Source: Chryseobacterium gleum
Lineage (GTDB): Bacteria > Bacteroidota > Bacteroidia > Flavobacteriales > BACL11
Direction: 5' to 3'
DNA length: 64,000 nucleotides
Assembly: GCA_945865535.1 (NCBI GenBank)
Contig: CAMBDW010000002.1
Span: 90,963-154,962 of the forward strand
Below, in pieces: positions 8,891 to 19,097 of this stretch (within the stretch, counting starts at the first letter, position 1; every line of letters begins with the position of its first letter). A model generated the notes under the pieces. It was not told the DNA's origin. It ran no database searches and saw nothing but the letters and a program-made list of their open reading frames with translations. The translations under genes and the position numbers were made by a program.

Positions 8891-8912
8891 AAAATTTTGA
8901 ACTTTATAAAAA

Positions 8913-10367
8913 CTATTTAGTAATAGTAATTTTTTGAGTTTGGATTCCTTTTTCAGTAATAATGTTTAGCATATAAATGCCGTTAGCCAATGTAGAAACA
9001 TTAATATTTTTAGAATATTCTGATGATAAAACCAATTTTCCAAACATATCAAATACATCAACTGAAGTATAATTACCTTCAATAGTTAATACCTCTTTTA
9101 CTGGGTTAGGATAGATAGCTAAGTTTGAAGCTAGTTCATTAATAGCTAAAACTCCACCTCCAGTTTTAAAAGCATCTCCATCTTCATCTGTAAATACCCC
9201 TCCAGATGCAAGAATAGTACCGTTTCCATCAGTTATAGTAAAAGATCCTGCTCCATAACCAGCATTAATTCCATCACCATAAGAATCATAAATAGTAAAT
9301 GTATGACAAGTATTAATTGCTAAAGTTCCTGCTACAGGAGTTTGAGTAGTTGTTCCTGAAGCAGTTAAATTATTATAAGGACCACCTGATAAAACAGTCA
9401 CTCCATTTGCATCTTTTATTTCCCAAGTTGTTTCAGAACCGTAAGCATCAGTTACAATCTGTACTGTTACATAAGTATCTGTATTTTGTGTTGCTAGTGT
9501 TACATTAAATGAAACGGTTGGATTATTTGCAGGGTTAGCATCAACCACTCCATTTGGTAATGTTGTATTAATAGTTACAGCATCATTACTAGCCAAACCA
9601 GTTAATGCTGGTAAAGTAATATTATCAGTTGCGTAAGTTGCTAAATTCCCTGTCCATGGCGTAGTAGAAACTACATTTCCATTAACCGATACTTGAATTG
9701 TTAAAGATGTTAAGTTAACTATTCCATAATTTTGAATCATGATTTCCGGCACTATATTGCCTTCACAAGTTAGTGTTTCCCCTGCATAAGCAAATGTTCT
9801 GGCATCATTATTGTTAGAAGCAGGAGGAGGACATGCGCTTACTAAAGGATATGGGTTAGAAGATTGTCCACATTCAGTTACGATTCTATCAGGGCAAATC
9901 TTATATACAGTTGGCCAATATCCAATTTCATAATCTGAGGTAACCTGAGTACTGTTTGTTCCTGCGTATGTAGGTAAAATAGGATAAGGCGTTCCAGTAA
10001 TCCAGTCACCTTGAGAGCCAGCACCTCCTTGTAATGCAGCTAAAGTGCTTTCATCACCTTCAATAAAGAAAACCATTACATCATCAGTTGTAGTTGGACT
10101 AACATTAGGCATCCCCGCTGGGCCATGGTCAACATATAAATTTTCTAGAGCTCCAGAAATGTGATAGCCCCAACACGGACCGCACCAAGTTGCAGAAAAG
10201 TCAATAAATACAGTATACCCATTATCAAGATAAGTATATAAATTGTGTGAAGTTCCATTTAGATCTGTTAGTGTCCAATCTGGAGCTACAGAACCATCTG
10301 GTAATTGTGCTTGAGCATTGTTGAATGAGAATAAAGCAACAATAGCAATTAGTAAAGTTTTTTTCAT
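8913..10367 (-). CDS. T9SS-secreted thioredoxin-fold protein B
   Basis: The 484-residue protein is a paralogue of the neighbouring 7351-8775 product. It has a signal peptide (NNAQAQ at about 16-21) and a thioredoxin-like domain with WCGPC at residues 61-65. The segment YWPTVYKICPDR carries the cis-proline. The middle contains an asparagine- and threonine-rich CARDB-like region (VSVNGNVVSTTPWTG) and a DSYGDGIN motif. The C-terminal sorting domain ends in KITITK. The sorting domain is almost identical to that of protein A, whereas the central region differs. It would be exported by the T9SS, whose translocon SprA is encoded 1.5 kb away. Substrate and partner are unknown. Confidence 0.85.
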   Translation of the reverse strand: MKKTLLIAIVALFSFNNAQAQLPDGSVAPDWTLTDLNGTSHNLYTYLDNGYTVFIDFSATWCGPCWGYHISGALENLYVDHGPAGMPNVSPTTTDDVMVFFIEGDESTLAALQGGAGSQGDWITGTPYPILPTYAGTNSTQVTSDYEIGYWPTVYKICPDRIVTECGQSSNPYPLVSACPPPASNNNDARTFAYAGETLTCEGNIVPEIMIQNYGIVNLTSLTIQVSVNGNVVSTTPWTGNLATYATDNITLPALTGLASNDAVTINTTLPNGVVDANPANNPTVSFNVTLATQNTDTYVTVQIVTDAYGSETTWEIKDANGVTVLSGGPYNNLTASGTTTQTPVAGTLAINTCHTFTIYDSYGDGINAGYGAGSFTITDGNGTILASGGVFTDEDGDAFKTGGGVLAINELASNLAIYPNPVKEVLTIEGNYTSVDVFDMFGKLVLSSEYSKNINVSTLANGIYMLNIITEKGIQTQKITITK

Positions 10368-10394
10368 TATTTCTTTTTTAAATTAGTTAAGGTG

Positions 10395-10402
10395 CAAATT
10401 TA
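10395..10402 (-). promoter_or_regulatory. TAnnTTTG minus-7 element for cargo gene B
   Basis: The minus strand reads TAAATTTG 28 bases upstream of the ATG at 10367. The spacing is the same as for cargo gene A. Confidence 0.5.
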
Positions 10403-10486
10403 GTTTAATTATTTCTTTTGACACTAATATGTTCATTAATTAGTTATCTAAAAGTTTTCTATTGTTTTAACTAAAGAAATTTTTCG

Positions 10487-10494
10487 TATATTTG
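10487..10494 (+). promoter_or_regulatory. TAnnTTTG minus-7 element for the small cargo gene
   Basis: TATATTTG lies 15 bases before the ATG at 10509. A TTG about 22 bases upstream could be a weak minus-33 element. Confidence 0.5.
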
Positions 10495-10508
10495 TCAAAA
10501 CTATTGTA

Positions 10509-11195
10509 ATGAAAAAAATAAGTTTACTTCTATTGATAATTACTCAGGTTTTAAATCTGAGTGCCCAAAGTTTAACCGTTACTGGTAGCAATTCTGTTTT
10601 AACTTCTGATCCTTGCTTAACAACACACTCATATTTAACAATAAAGAATGTTTCAAATAAAGAACATGATGTGCTTTGTGAGAAAAATGTTATTTCTGAG
10701 CCAGCTGCAATGTCAAACTACTTTTGTTGGGGAGGTAATTGTTACGGTAGTAGTACAATTATATCTGCATCACATTTAACTTTACAATCAGGTCAAGCTG
10801 ATGCAGTTTCATTTGGAGGTTATTTTGATGCTTATTGTGAAGTTGGTCAAGCAATAGTTGAATACTGTTTCTATCCTGATGGATCGCCACTAGATAAAAG
10901 CTGTGTTTACATTACTTATCATGGGGCAGCAACAGCAGTTTCTGAAACTAGTCCAATTGCAATTTCTGAATTTTTTCCTAATCCCGCAAAAGAAATTGTT
11001 CGGTTTGATTATTATTTAAATAAACCAGCAAAGTTAGTTGTGATGGATATTTTAGGCAATGAAGTAAAGAGGATAAGATTATCAGAAAGAGGAACTCAAA
11101 AAATTAATATATCAGATTTATCAAAAGGAATTTATTTTGGGAATGTGGTAGTAAATAATGAGACAGTAACTATAAAGAAATTAATTGTGAGGTAA
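10509..11195 (+). CDS. Small secreted protein with T9SS sorting domain
   Basis: The 228-residue protein has a signal peptide (MKKISLLLLIITQVLNLSAQ) and a compact cysteine-containing domain (residues about 21-140) with NYFCWGGNCYG and CEVGQAIVEYCFYPDG. A type A sorting domain follows, with FFPNPAKEIV as the start motif and IKKLIVR as the end. The paired cysteines suggest disulfides, as expected for an extracellular protein. I recognise no catalytic domain. It stands alone, with its own promoter and a strong terminator. The T9SS CTD gives the location, but the role is unknown. Confidence 0.8.
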   Translation: MKKISLLLLIITQVLNLSAQSLTVTGSNSVLTSDPCLTTHSYLTIKNVSNKEHDVLCEKNVISEPAAMSNYFCWGGNCYGSSTIISASHLTLQSGQADAVSFGGYFDAYCEVGQAIVEYCFYPDGSPLDKSCVYITYHGAATAVSETSPIAISEFFPNPAKEIVRFDYYLNKPAKLVVMDILGNEVKRIRLSERGTQKINISDLSKGIYFGNVVVNNETVTIKKLIVR

Positions 11196-11212
11196 GAGCT
11201 CACTCAATAATT

Positions 11213-11250
11213 AAAAGCCTTGCAATATATTTTGCAGGGCTTTTCTTTTT
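11213..11250 (+). terminator. Intrinsic terminator after the small cargo gene
   Basis: The stem runs AAAAGCC-TGCAA with TTGCA-GGCTTTT, with single-base bulges and a 6-base loop. It is followed by CTTTTTT. Confidence 0.8.
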
Positions 11251-11276
11251 TATAGTGCTACATAGTTTCAAATGCC

Positions 11277-11284
11277 TAAATTTG
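11277..11284 (+). promoter_or_regulatory. TAnnTTTG minus-7 element for ruvA
   Basis: TAAATTTG lies 29 bases before the GTG start of ruvA. No clear minus-33 TTTG is visible at the usual spacing. Confidence 0.45.
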
Positions 11285-11313
11285 CCTATCGTATAACCTC
11301 AATAAATTAAAAA

Positions 11314-11898
11314 GTGATAACACACATACACGGCAAATTAGTTGAAAAAACACCAACATATGTAGTTGTTGATGTTAATGGAATTGGCTATAAAATCAAA
11401 ATATCATTACAAACTTTCTCGGCAATTGCTGGTGAGTTTTGTAAATTGTATACCCATCTCTCAGTAAAAGAAGATTCTCATACTTTATTTGGATTTTTTG
11501 AAGAAAGTGAACGTCATTTATTTAGAAATTTAATTTCAGTTTCAGGAGTAGGACCTAGTACTGCTCAAGTAATTTTATCTACTTATTCTCCTGATGAAAT
11601 TATACATCATATTACTACAGCAGATGTAAAAGCGATTGAAAGCATAAAGGGTATTGGAGGAAAAACCGCTCAAAGAATAATTATTGACCTTAAAGATAAA
11701 GTAGCAAAAGGCATGCCTACTTCTGATTTATTGTTTGATAGAATAGACAATACAATTAGAGAAGAAGCGTTATCTGCATTACTAGCGTTGGGCTTTGCTA
11801 AAAAAGCAGCAGAAAGCAAAATTGATAAAGTACTTAAATCAACACCTAAAATTGCTAGTGTTGAGGAATTAGTTAAAACTGCATTAAGTCAGATGTAG
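11314..11898 (+). CDS. ruvA: Holliday junction binding protein RuvA
   Basis: RuvA forms tetramers that clamp Holliday junctions and load RuvB. The 194-residue length is normal. The start is GTG, giving MITHIHGKLVEKTPTYVVVDVNGIGY, the typical OB-fold opening. The two helix-hairpin-helix motifs are visible as SVSGVGPSTAQVILS and SIKGIGGKTAQRIIIDLKDK. The C-terminal RuvB-binding domain is ALSALLALGFAKKAAESKI. It lies 13 bases before sprA on the same strand. I know the ruvA-sprA pairing from other Flavobacteria, so they may be co-transcribed. Confidence 0.95.
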   Translation: MITHIHGKLVEKTPTYVVVDVNGIGYKIKISLQTFSAIAGEFCKLYTHLSVKEDSHTLFGFFEESERHLFRNLISVSGVGPSTAQVILSTYSPDEIIHHITTADVKAIESIKGIGGKTAQRIIIDLKDKVAKGMPTSDLLFDRIDNTIREEALSALLALGFAKKAAESKIDKVLKSTPKIASVEELVKTALSQM

Positions 11899-11911
11899 CT
11901 AGCTGTAGAAA

Positions 11912-14900
11912 TTGAGAGAAGCAATAATTAATAAAATATCATTTTTAGTTGTTACACTATTTTTAAGTGTAAATCTATTGGGTCAATCAGTTTCTGATTC
12001 TTCGCTAGCATTTCCTTTTTCTGGATCTCAAAGTGGCGGAATATTTATGAATACTCCTTCTAACTTTAGTGCATCAGTAGTTTACGATCCTTTAACAAAT
12101 ACCTATACCGTACAAGATAAAATAGGAACCCTTAATTTTGGAGCGCCAAAAATCATGAGTTTTTCTGAGTATCAGAGATATGCTCAAACTAATTCAGTAA
12201 ATGAGTATTGGAATTTACGCTCAAAAGAACGAGTAGGAAATCAGACTTCTGCTCTAGGATTACCTAAACTTTTTATACCTGGAAAATCGTTTGACAGAGT
12301 TTTTGGGGGAAATGCAGTTGATATCAGACCTCAAGGTTCTGCCGAATTAATTTTTGGATTAAAAATCAATAGGATAGACAATCCTTCATTACCAGAAGAA
12401 CAAAGAAAAACAGTATCATTTGATTTTCAAGAAAAAATCCAGATGAATGTAATTGGAAAGATTGGAGAGAAACTAAAAGTAACTGCTAATTTTAATACAG
12501 AAACTACTTTTGATTTTGAGAATCAGATGAAAGTAGAATATACAGGATATGAGGATGAAATTATTAAGAAAATTGAAATTGGAAATGTTAGCCTACCTCT
12601 AAACGGGACTTTAATTACAGGAAGTCAATCTTTATTTGGACTTAAAACACAATTACAATTTGGACGAACAACCATTACAGGTATTTTATCTCAGCAGAAA
12701 AGCACAAAATCAGAGATAGAAGTAAGTGGAGGGGCTCAAAAATCAGAGTTTGATGTTTATGCAGATGAATATGAAGCCAACAAACACTACTTTTTAGCCC
12801 ATTATTTTAAAGATCAATATGATGCTGCTCTTGCCAATTTACCTTTTATTAATTCTGGAATAAATATTACAAAAATTGAGGTTTGGGTAACCAATAAAAC
12901 AGGCACTACCAATGAGACTAGAAATATTGTTGGCTTTTTAGACTTAGGAGAAACAAGCGAGAATATTTACAATACTACTTTCTCGTTTTCTAATGGCGGG
13001 AATTTTCCAGATAATAATGATGCAAATGATATGTTTAAACGGCTAACAACAGAGTATTCAGCAATTAGAAATATAAATGAAGTAAACAGCACTTTGCAAT
13101 CGACTTCACTGGCTAATGGAACTGATTTTGAGAAGCTAGAAAGAGCAAGAAAACTATCAGAGTCAGAATTTTCTTTTAATAGTCAGTTAGGCTATATTTC
13201 ATTAAATCAAGCTTTAAATAATGATGAGGTTTTAGCAGTTGCTTTTCAGTACACCATAGGAAGTGAAACCTATCAGGTTGGTGAATTAAGCACAACAGGC
13301 CCTGCAGCTCCTAATACACTAATTCTAAAATTATTAAAAGGGACAAATTTCACCCCATCCTTACCAAACTGGGATTTAATGATGAAGAATATTTATGCTA
13401 TTGGCGCTTATCAGATGAGTAGAGATGGTTTTTTGTTAGATGTGGTTTATGAAAATACTGAAGAATCGGGAGCTTTAACAAATTATTTAAATGAAAAGGA
13501 TGAGGCAAATATTCATGGAAAACCACTTATTAAGCTATTGAATCTGGACAGGTTAAATCAGCAGATGGATGTGCAATCGGATGGCGTTTTTGATTTTATT
13601 GAAGGAATAACTGCAAAATCATCTAATGGGAGAATTATTTTTCCTATTAGAGAGCCCTTTGGAAATTATTTAGCCAATCAGTTCACTAGCCCTACAACTG
13701 CAGAAAAATATTCCTATCAAATTTTGTATGACTCTACTTTAACAGTGGCCCAACAATTTCCTGAAAAGAATAAATTCAGATTAAAAGGAACTTACGAATC
13801 TTCATCTGGAGCTGAGATTAGATTGAACGCTATGAATGTTCCTGCGGGCTCAGTTACTGTTACTGCTGGCTCACAAAAATTGGTAGAAAACCAAGATTAT
13901 ACCGTAGATTATATGCTCGGTCGCGTAACAATTATTAATGATGGAATACTAAGCTCAGGAGTGCCTATAAAAATTTCATTGGAGAATAATTCTATGTTTG
14001 GTATTCAAAATAAAACTTTAATTGGTATACATGCTGATTATGAGATTAATAAGGACTTCTTGATAGGAGCAACTATGCTGAGATTAAGTGAACGGCCTTA
14101 CACTCAAAAAATTAATTCTGGACAAGAACCAATTGCAAATACAATTTGGGGTTTAGATGCAAATTATCAAACTGAGGTACCTTGGCTGACAACAGTTATT
14201 GATAAATTGCCTTTTCTTGAAACCAAAGAAAAATCCAGATTAATTGTAACTGGAGAGTTCGCTCATCTTATTCCTGGACATCATAAAGCAGTTGGGGAGG
14301 AAGGAGTTTCCTATATTGATGATTTTGAATCCAGCAGAACAGCTATTGACATAAAAAATATGGGGGCTTGGAAATTGGCAAGCATACCTCAAGGACAAGA
14401 AGATTTGTTCGAAAATTCCACTGAAAATAATGATTTAATTTTAGGCCATAAAAGAGCTAAATTAGCCTGGTATACTATTGATCCTTTGTTTTTTAGAAGT
14501 ACTTCAATTACACCTCCAAATGTAAATAAAACCTTAACTTTAGCTAATGGAAATACTATCCCTCAACAATCCTATCATTATGCTCGTGAGGTGTTAGAAA
14601 CAGAAGTTTTTCCAAATAAAGATCCTAATTTAGGTAGTCAAATAACAAATTTATCAGTTTTAGATATTGCATATTATCCTCAGGAGAGAGGGCCGTATAA
14701 TTACACTATTAACGGCATTAATAATGAGGGAAAATTGATAAATCCTAACTCTAGTTGGGCAGGGATGATGCGTAAATTAGAAACCAATGATTTTGAAGCT
14801 TCAAATATTGAGTTTGTAGAATTTTGGATGATGGATCCTTTTAATGATGAGGATGGTTTAATGAACCACTCAGGAGGAGATATGTATATTCAACTTGGAA

Positions 14901-17900
14901 ATATATCAGAAGATGTATTAAAAGATGGTTATAAAAGTTTTGAGAATGGACTCCCAACTTCAGCAATTGTTGAAGATGTGGACACAACAGCCTGGGGAAG
15001 AGTGCCCACAAACTTTTCAATTGTTGAGGCCTTTGATAATGACCCTACATCAAGAGAGTATCAAGATGTTGGTATTGATGGATTAAGAACAGCCGATGAA
15101 AAATTATTTTTTGATTCCGTTTATATACAACCATTACTTTCTCTTTATGGCGCTGCTTCTTCTGCTTATGGCAATGCAATAAATGACCCTTCTGGGGATA
15201 ATTTTCATTATTTTAGAGGTAGTGATTTTGATAGTCAATCAACATCAATTTTAGATAGATACAAGAACTTTAATAATATGGAGGGGAATTCAGTTACAAC
15301 AGAAAATTCTGTGGAAAGCTATCCTACTGCGGCATCATCACAGCCCAATACGGAAGACCTAAATGGCGATCATACTTTAAGTGAAACAGAAAGTTATTTT
15401 CAATATAAAGTTAGGTTAGATCCTGATGAAATGATTGTTGGGCAGAATTGTATTTCGGATGTATTGGTAACATCAGTAAAAACTGAAAATGGCGCTAATA
15501 GAACTATTAAATGGTATCAATTTAGAGTGCCTGTATATCAGCCAGATAAGGTTATTGGCACTATAAGAGATTTTAAATCAATCCGATTTATGCGTTTGGC
15601 ACTTACTGATTTTAGTCAACCCATCATTTGTCGTTTTGCAACATTCGGCTTAATAAGAGGTGAGTGGAGAAGATATAATTTCTCACTTGAAGAGCCAGGT
15701 GAATACATTCCTATTGATGATGAAGATGCTACTACTTTTGATGTTTCAGCTGTAAATATTGAAGAAAATGGAAATAGAAGTCCTATAAAATATGTACTCC
15801 CTCCTGGTATTGTTCAAGAACTTGATAATACAACAACTACTCAAAGACAGCAAAATGAACAATCCTTAGTTTTAAAAGTTTGCGATTTAAAAGATGGAGA
15901 TTCTAGAGCCACTTATAAAACATCAGATCTTGATTTAAGAACCTATAAGAGAATTAAAATGTTCGTTCATGCTGAAGGGGAACAAGATGATTTAAATCAG
16001 GGGAATTTATCTTGTTTCTTACGATTAGGGACGGATTTTACGGCCAACTATTATGAGTATGAGATACCCTTAAAACCTACTGTACATGGGGCAACTAACG
16101 CAAATGATATTTGGCCATCACAAAATGAAATTGACATTGCTTTTGAAATTTTCCAACAAGCAAAACAAGATAGAAATTATAACAATTCGGATGTATCCTC
16201 ACCTTATATTAAATATACAAGTGGGGGTAAGGTTACCGTGGTAGGAAATCCCAACTTGGCACAGGTTAAAACCATTATGATTGGAGTAAGGAATCCTAAG
16301 AAAAAATCAATGGAAGATTCTGATGATGGCTTGTCAAAGTGCGGCCAAATTTGGGTAAATGAGTTAAGACTTACTGAATTTGACGAACAAGGGGGCTGGG
16401 CTGCAAATAGTAGAGTTACAGCGCGATTGGCTGATTTTGGTAATGTTACTTTATCAGGAAATATGAGTACTATTGGCTTTGGAAGTATTGAAAAGAAAGT
16501 TAATGAACGACAAAAATACAACGCTTATCAGTATGATTTTTCTTCTACATTTGATTTAGGAAAATTCTTCTCTGAAGACTTTGGTTTAAAAGTCCCAATG
16601 TATATTGGCAGGTCACAAGCCATAAAAAATCCTCAATACAATCCTCTTGATCCGGATATACTTTTTACAACTTCATTAAAAGCCTTAGATAGTAAAGTAG
16701 AGAAAGACTCTCTTAAAAATATTGCTCAAGACTATGTGCAAAGAAAGAGTATTAATTTTACAAATGTGAGAAAAACAAAAGTTCAGAAAAAAGGTGAAGC
16801 ACCTAAAAAACAGCAAGTATATGACGTAGAGAATTTTACAATTTCTTATTCAAAAAATGAAACTTTTATAAGAAATATCAATACCGAATACAACAGAACT
16901 GCAAATTACAGAGGAGCATTAACCTATAATTTTAATACTCAGCCCAAAAACATCAAACCTTTTGCTAAAATTAAGTTCCCGAAATCAGCCTATTTTAATC
17001 TTATCAAAGATTTTAATTTTAATACTATGCCAAAATCTTTTTCTTTCAGAACAGATTTTGACAGGAATTATAATGAAACAAAGATCAGGAATTTGAGCAA
17101 TTCTAATATGCTTATTTTCCCTACATATAACAAGTTTTTTACTTGGAATAGATCCTATGAGTTAAAATATGATTTAATGCGGACATTAAAATTGGATTTT
17201 GCAGTCAATCAAAAAGCAAATATTGATGAACCAGCAGGAAAACTCGACAAATCGGATCCTTTGTACAAAGAAAAAATGGACACTATTTGGAACAATGTTT
17301 GGAATTTTGGTAGAGTAACTCACTATCATCAAACTTTTGGAGCCAATTATCAAGTTCCATTAAATAAAATTCCTATCGTAAACTTTATTTCTTTAGATAT
17401 AAGGTATACTGCTAACTATGATTGGACAGCAGCTTTGCCTGCTATTTCAAATTTAGGAAATACTATTCAAAACTCTAATTCTAAGCAATATAATGGACAA
17501 ATTAATCTTACAACTTTATACAATAAAGTCCCCTATTTTAAGAAATTAAGCCAAGGAAGTAGTAGGGGAGGAGGTGATAGAAATAGTGTTAGAAACAGAC
17601 AAGAGCAAGAAGAAACTGATCAAGAGAAGAAAAATAAATTCGAATTCTTAAAACACATGACTCGTTTTGGATTGGGAGTAAAAAATATAGCAATTAATTA
17701 TTCTGAAACTCAAGGGACTTTTCTTCCAGGCTACCTTAATCAATCAAAAGTATTAGGCCAAGATTGGGCTCAATTATCTCCAGGTTTACCATTTGCTTTT
17801 GGAAGCCAACAAGACATTAGATCAACAGCTGGAAGAAATGGTTGGATATCAAAAAATACTGCACTTAATACCATGTATAAAACGAATTCAGCAGAGAATT

Positions 17901-19051
17901 TAACCTTAAGAAGTACTGTTGAACCAATCGAGCAATTGAAAATAGAATTAACTGCCAATAAAACAACATCCACTAATAATACCGAGTATTTTAGATGGGA
18001 TGATGAGATTAATAATTTTAATTCTTTTAGTCCAACAGAATCAGGAAGTTTTAGCATATCATTTATTTCATGGGGCACTGCTTTTAGAGGGGATAATGAT
18101 GATAATGAGTCTGCAACTTTTGATAATTTTAGGAATTACAGAAATGATATTGCCAAGCAATTAGCAGCAAATAATCCTAATTTTAATGGAGGGATTGATC
18201 CTATTACTGGTTTTCCTACAGAATACGTTACTTATTCTGGAGATACAGTCCCAACTTTAGTTGGTGGTTATGGGGCAACTTCTCAAGAGGTTATGATTCC
18301 TGCTTTTTTAGCAGCTTATAGTGGAAGAGACCCATCTAATTCAAAACTAACTGCCTTTCCTGCAATTCCTTTGCCAAATTGGACAATTACCTATGATGGT
18401 TTTATAAAAATTCCGTATATTAAAAAGACATTCAAACAATTTACAATTGGCCATGCCTATCGATCTACTTATTCTGTTGGTTCCTTTCAAACAAATCTTA
18501 ACTATGGAAGTGGTGATGAGATAAATATGAATAATATGAGTTATCATGTTGCTCGTGAAATTTCTCAGGTTACAATTAATGAGCAGTTTAGTCCGCTTTT
18601 TAAAGTGGATATGACTTGGAAAAATAGCCTTTTAACTAAAATTGAATTCAAAAAGTCAAGAGTTTTAGCTTTATCTTTAGCCAATAATCAGTTGACAGAA
18701 ACCGGCTCTCAAGAGTATGTAGTTGGCGTTGGATATCGAATTAAAGATGTTGAGTTTAAAATGTTTTCAGGAGGAAGTGGGAAAAAGATTTCAAGTGATT
18801 TGGATTTGAAATTAGATTTTAATTTGATGAATAATAAAACAATTATCAGAAAAGTAATTGAAGATGTAGAGCAAATAACAATGGGACAACAGTTAATAAA
18901 AATTAAATTTTCAGCTGATTATGTAGTAAATCAGAGATTAAATATTAAACTTTTTTATGATAGAGCAATTACTAATCCTTTTATTTCCACCACTTTTCCG
19001 AGTTCTATTACAAATGTAGGTTTTAGTATAAGATTTACCTTGGCGGGATAA
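11912..19051 (+). CDS. sprA: T9SS outer membrane translocon SprA/Sov
   Basis: SprA is the giant 36-strand outer membrane barrel that forms the channel of the type IX secretion system. The 2379-residue length is close to the size of the F. johnsoniae protein. A signal peptide is seen (to about residue 25, SVNLLGQS). The early motif YWNLRSKERVGNQ, the repeated KLLNLDRLNQQ region, YIDDFESSRTAIDI and the late IGFSIRFTLAG-like end (FSIRFTLAG here) are family features. The start is the TTG at 11912; no ATG lies suitably near the signal peptide. Tryptophan and tyrosine are frequent, as in outer membrane barrels. It would export the T9SS cargo proteins encoded in this window. It is required for gliding in relatives. 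The gene ends 46 bases before gcvH, whose promoter starts at the sprA stop. Confidence 0.96.
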   Translation: MREAIINKISFLVVTLFLSVNLLGQSVSDSSLAFPFSGSQSGGIFMNTPSNFSASVVYDPLTNTYTVQDKIGTLNFGAPKIMSFSEYQRYAQTNSVNEYWNLRSKERVGNQTSALGLPKLFIPGKSFDRVFGGNAVDIRPQGSAELIFGLKINRIDNPSLPEEQRKTVSFDFQEKIQMNVIGKIGEKLKVTANFNTETTFDFENQMKVEYTGYEDEIIKKIEIGNVSLPLNGTLITGSQSLFGLKTQLQFGRTTITGILSQQKSTKSEIEVSGGAQKSEFDVYADEYEANKHYFLAHYFKDQYDAALANLPFINSGINITKIEVWVTNKTGTTNETRNIVGFLDLGETSENIYNTTFSFSNGGNFPDNNDANDMFKRLTTEYSAIRNINEVNSTLQSTSLANGTDFEKLERARKLSESEFSFNSQLGYISLNQALNNDEVLAVAFQYTIGSETYQVGELSTTGPAAPNTLILKLLKGTNFTPSLPNWDLMMKNIYAIGAYQMSRDGFLLDVVYENTEESGALTNYLNEKDEANIHGKPLIKLLNLDRLNQQMDVQSDGVFDFIEGITAKSSNGRIIFPIREPFGNYLANQFTSPTTAEKYSYQILYDSTLTVAQQFPEKNKFRLKGTYESSSGAEIRLNAMNVPAGSVTVTAGSQKLVENQDYTVDYMLGRVTIINDGILSSGVPIKISLENNSMFGIQNKTLIGIHADYEINKDFLIGATMLRLSERPYTQKINSGQEPIANTIWGLDANYQTEVPWLTTVIDKLPFLETKEKSRLIVTGEFAHLIPGHHKAVGEEGVSYIDDFESSRTAIDIKNMGAWKLASIPQGQEDLFENSTENNDLILGHKRAKLAWYTIDPLFFRSTSITPPNVNKTLTLANGNTIPQQSYHYAREVLETEVFPNKDPNLGSQITNLSVLDIAYYPQERGPYNYTINGINNEGKLINPNSSWAGMMRKLETNDFEASNIEFVEFWMMDPFNDEDGLMNHSGGDMYIQLGNISEDVLKDGYKSFENGLPTSAIVEDVDTTAWGRVPTNFSIVEAFDNDPTSREYQDVGIDGLRTADEKLFFDSVYIQPLLSLYGAASSAYGNAINDPSGDNFHYFRGSDFDSQSTSILDRYKNFNNMEGNSVTTENSVESYPTAASSQPNTEDLNGDHTLSETESYFQYKVRLDPDEMIVGQNCISDVLVTSVKTENGANRTIKWYQFRVPVYQPDKVIGTIRDFKSIRFMRLALTDFSQPIICRFATFGLIRGEWRRYNFSLEEPGEYIPIDDEDATTFDVSAVNIEENGNRSPIKYVLPPGIVQELDNTTTTQRQQNEQSLVLKVCDLKDGDSRATYKTSDLDLRTYKRIKMFVHAEGEQDDLNQGNLSCFLRLGTDFTANYYEYEIPLKPTVHGATNANDIWPSQNEIDIAFEIFQQAKQDRNYNNSDVSSPYIKYTSGGKVTVVGNPNLAQVKTIMIGVRNPKKKSMEDSDDGLSKCGQIWVNELRLTEFDEQGGWAANSRVTARLADFGNVTLSGNMSTIGFGSIEKKVNERQKYNAYQYDFSSTFDLGKFFSEDFGLKVPMYIGRSQAIKNPQYNPLDPDILFTTSLKALDSKVEKDSLKNIAQDYVQRKSINFTNVRKTKVQKKGEAPKKQQVYDVENFTISYSKNETFIRNINTEYNRTANYRGALTYNFNTQPKNIKPFAKIKFPKSAYFNLIKDFNFNTMPKSFSFRTDFDRNYNETKIRNLSNSNMLIFPTYNKFFTWNRSYELKYDLMRTLKLDFAVNQKANIDEPAGKLDKSDPLYKEKMDTIWNNVWNFGRVTHYHQTFGANYQVPLNKIPIVNFISLDIRYTANYDWTAALPAISNLGNTIQNSNSKQYNGQINLTTLYNKVPYFKKLSQGSSRGGGDRNSVRNRQEQEETDQEKKNKFEFLKHMTRFGLGVKNIAINYSETQGTFLPGYLNQSKVLGQDWAQLSPGLPFAFGSQQDIRSTAGRNGWISKNTALNTMYKTNSAENLTLRSTVEPIEQLKIELTANKTTSTNNTEYFRWDDEINNFNSFSPTESGSFSISFISWGTAFRGDNDDNESATFDNFRNYRNDIAKQLAANNPNFNGGIDPITGFPTEYVTYSGDTVPTLVGGYGATSQEVMIPAFLAAYSGRDPSNSKLTAFPAIPLPNWTITYDGFIKIPYIKKTFKQFTIGHAYRSTYSVGSFQTNLNYGSGDEINMNNMSYHVAREISQVTINEQFSPLFKVDMTWKNSLLTKIEFKKSRVLALSLANNQLTETGSQEYVVGVGYRIKDVEFKMFSGGSGKKISSDLDLKLDFNLMNNKTIIRKVIEDVEQITMGQQLIKIKFSADYVVNQRLNIKLFYDRAITNPFISTTFPSSITNVGFSIRFTLAG

Positions 19052-19052
19052 T

Positions 19053-19082
19053 TTTGCCGACCAATAAAAAAATGTATTTTTG
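19053..19082 (+). promoter_or_regulatory. Complete Bacteroidota-type promoter for gcvH
   Basis: TTTG at 19053-19056 (minus-33) and TATTTTTG at 19075-19082 (minus-7) are separated by 18 bases, the classic arrangement. It begins right after the sprA stop and lies 15 bases before the gcvH ATG. Confidence 0.75.
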
Positions 19083-19097
19083 AAAAAAATTAATTAG

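Larger units (their letters stand above)
8804..9112 (-). repeat. Copy B of the promoter-terminator-CTD duplication
   Basis: This is the partner of 7242-7556. It carries the promoter of cargo gene A, the terminator of cargo gene B and the sorting domain of B. The nearly constant sorting domains next to much more diverged N-terminal parts suggest duplication followed by gene conversion of the 3' ends. Confidence 0.8.
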
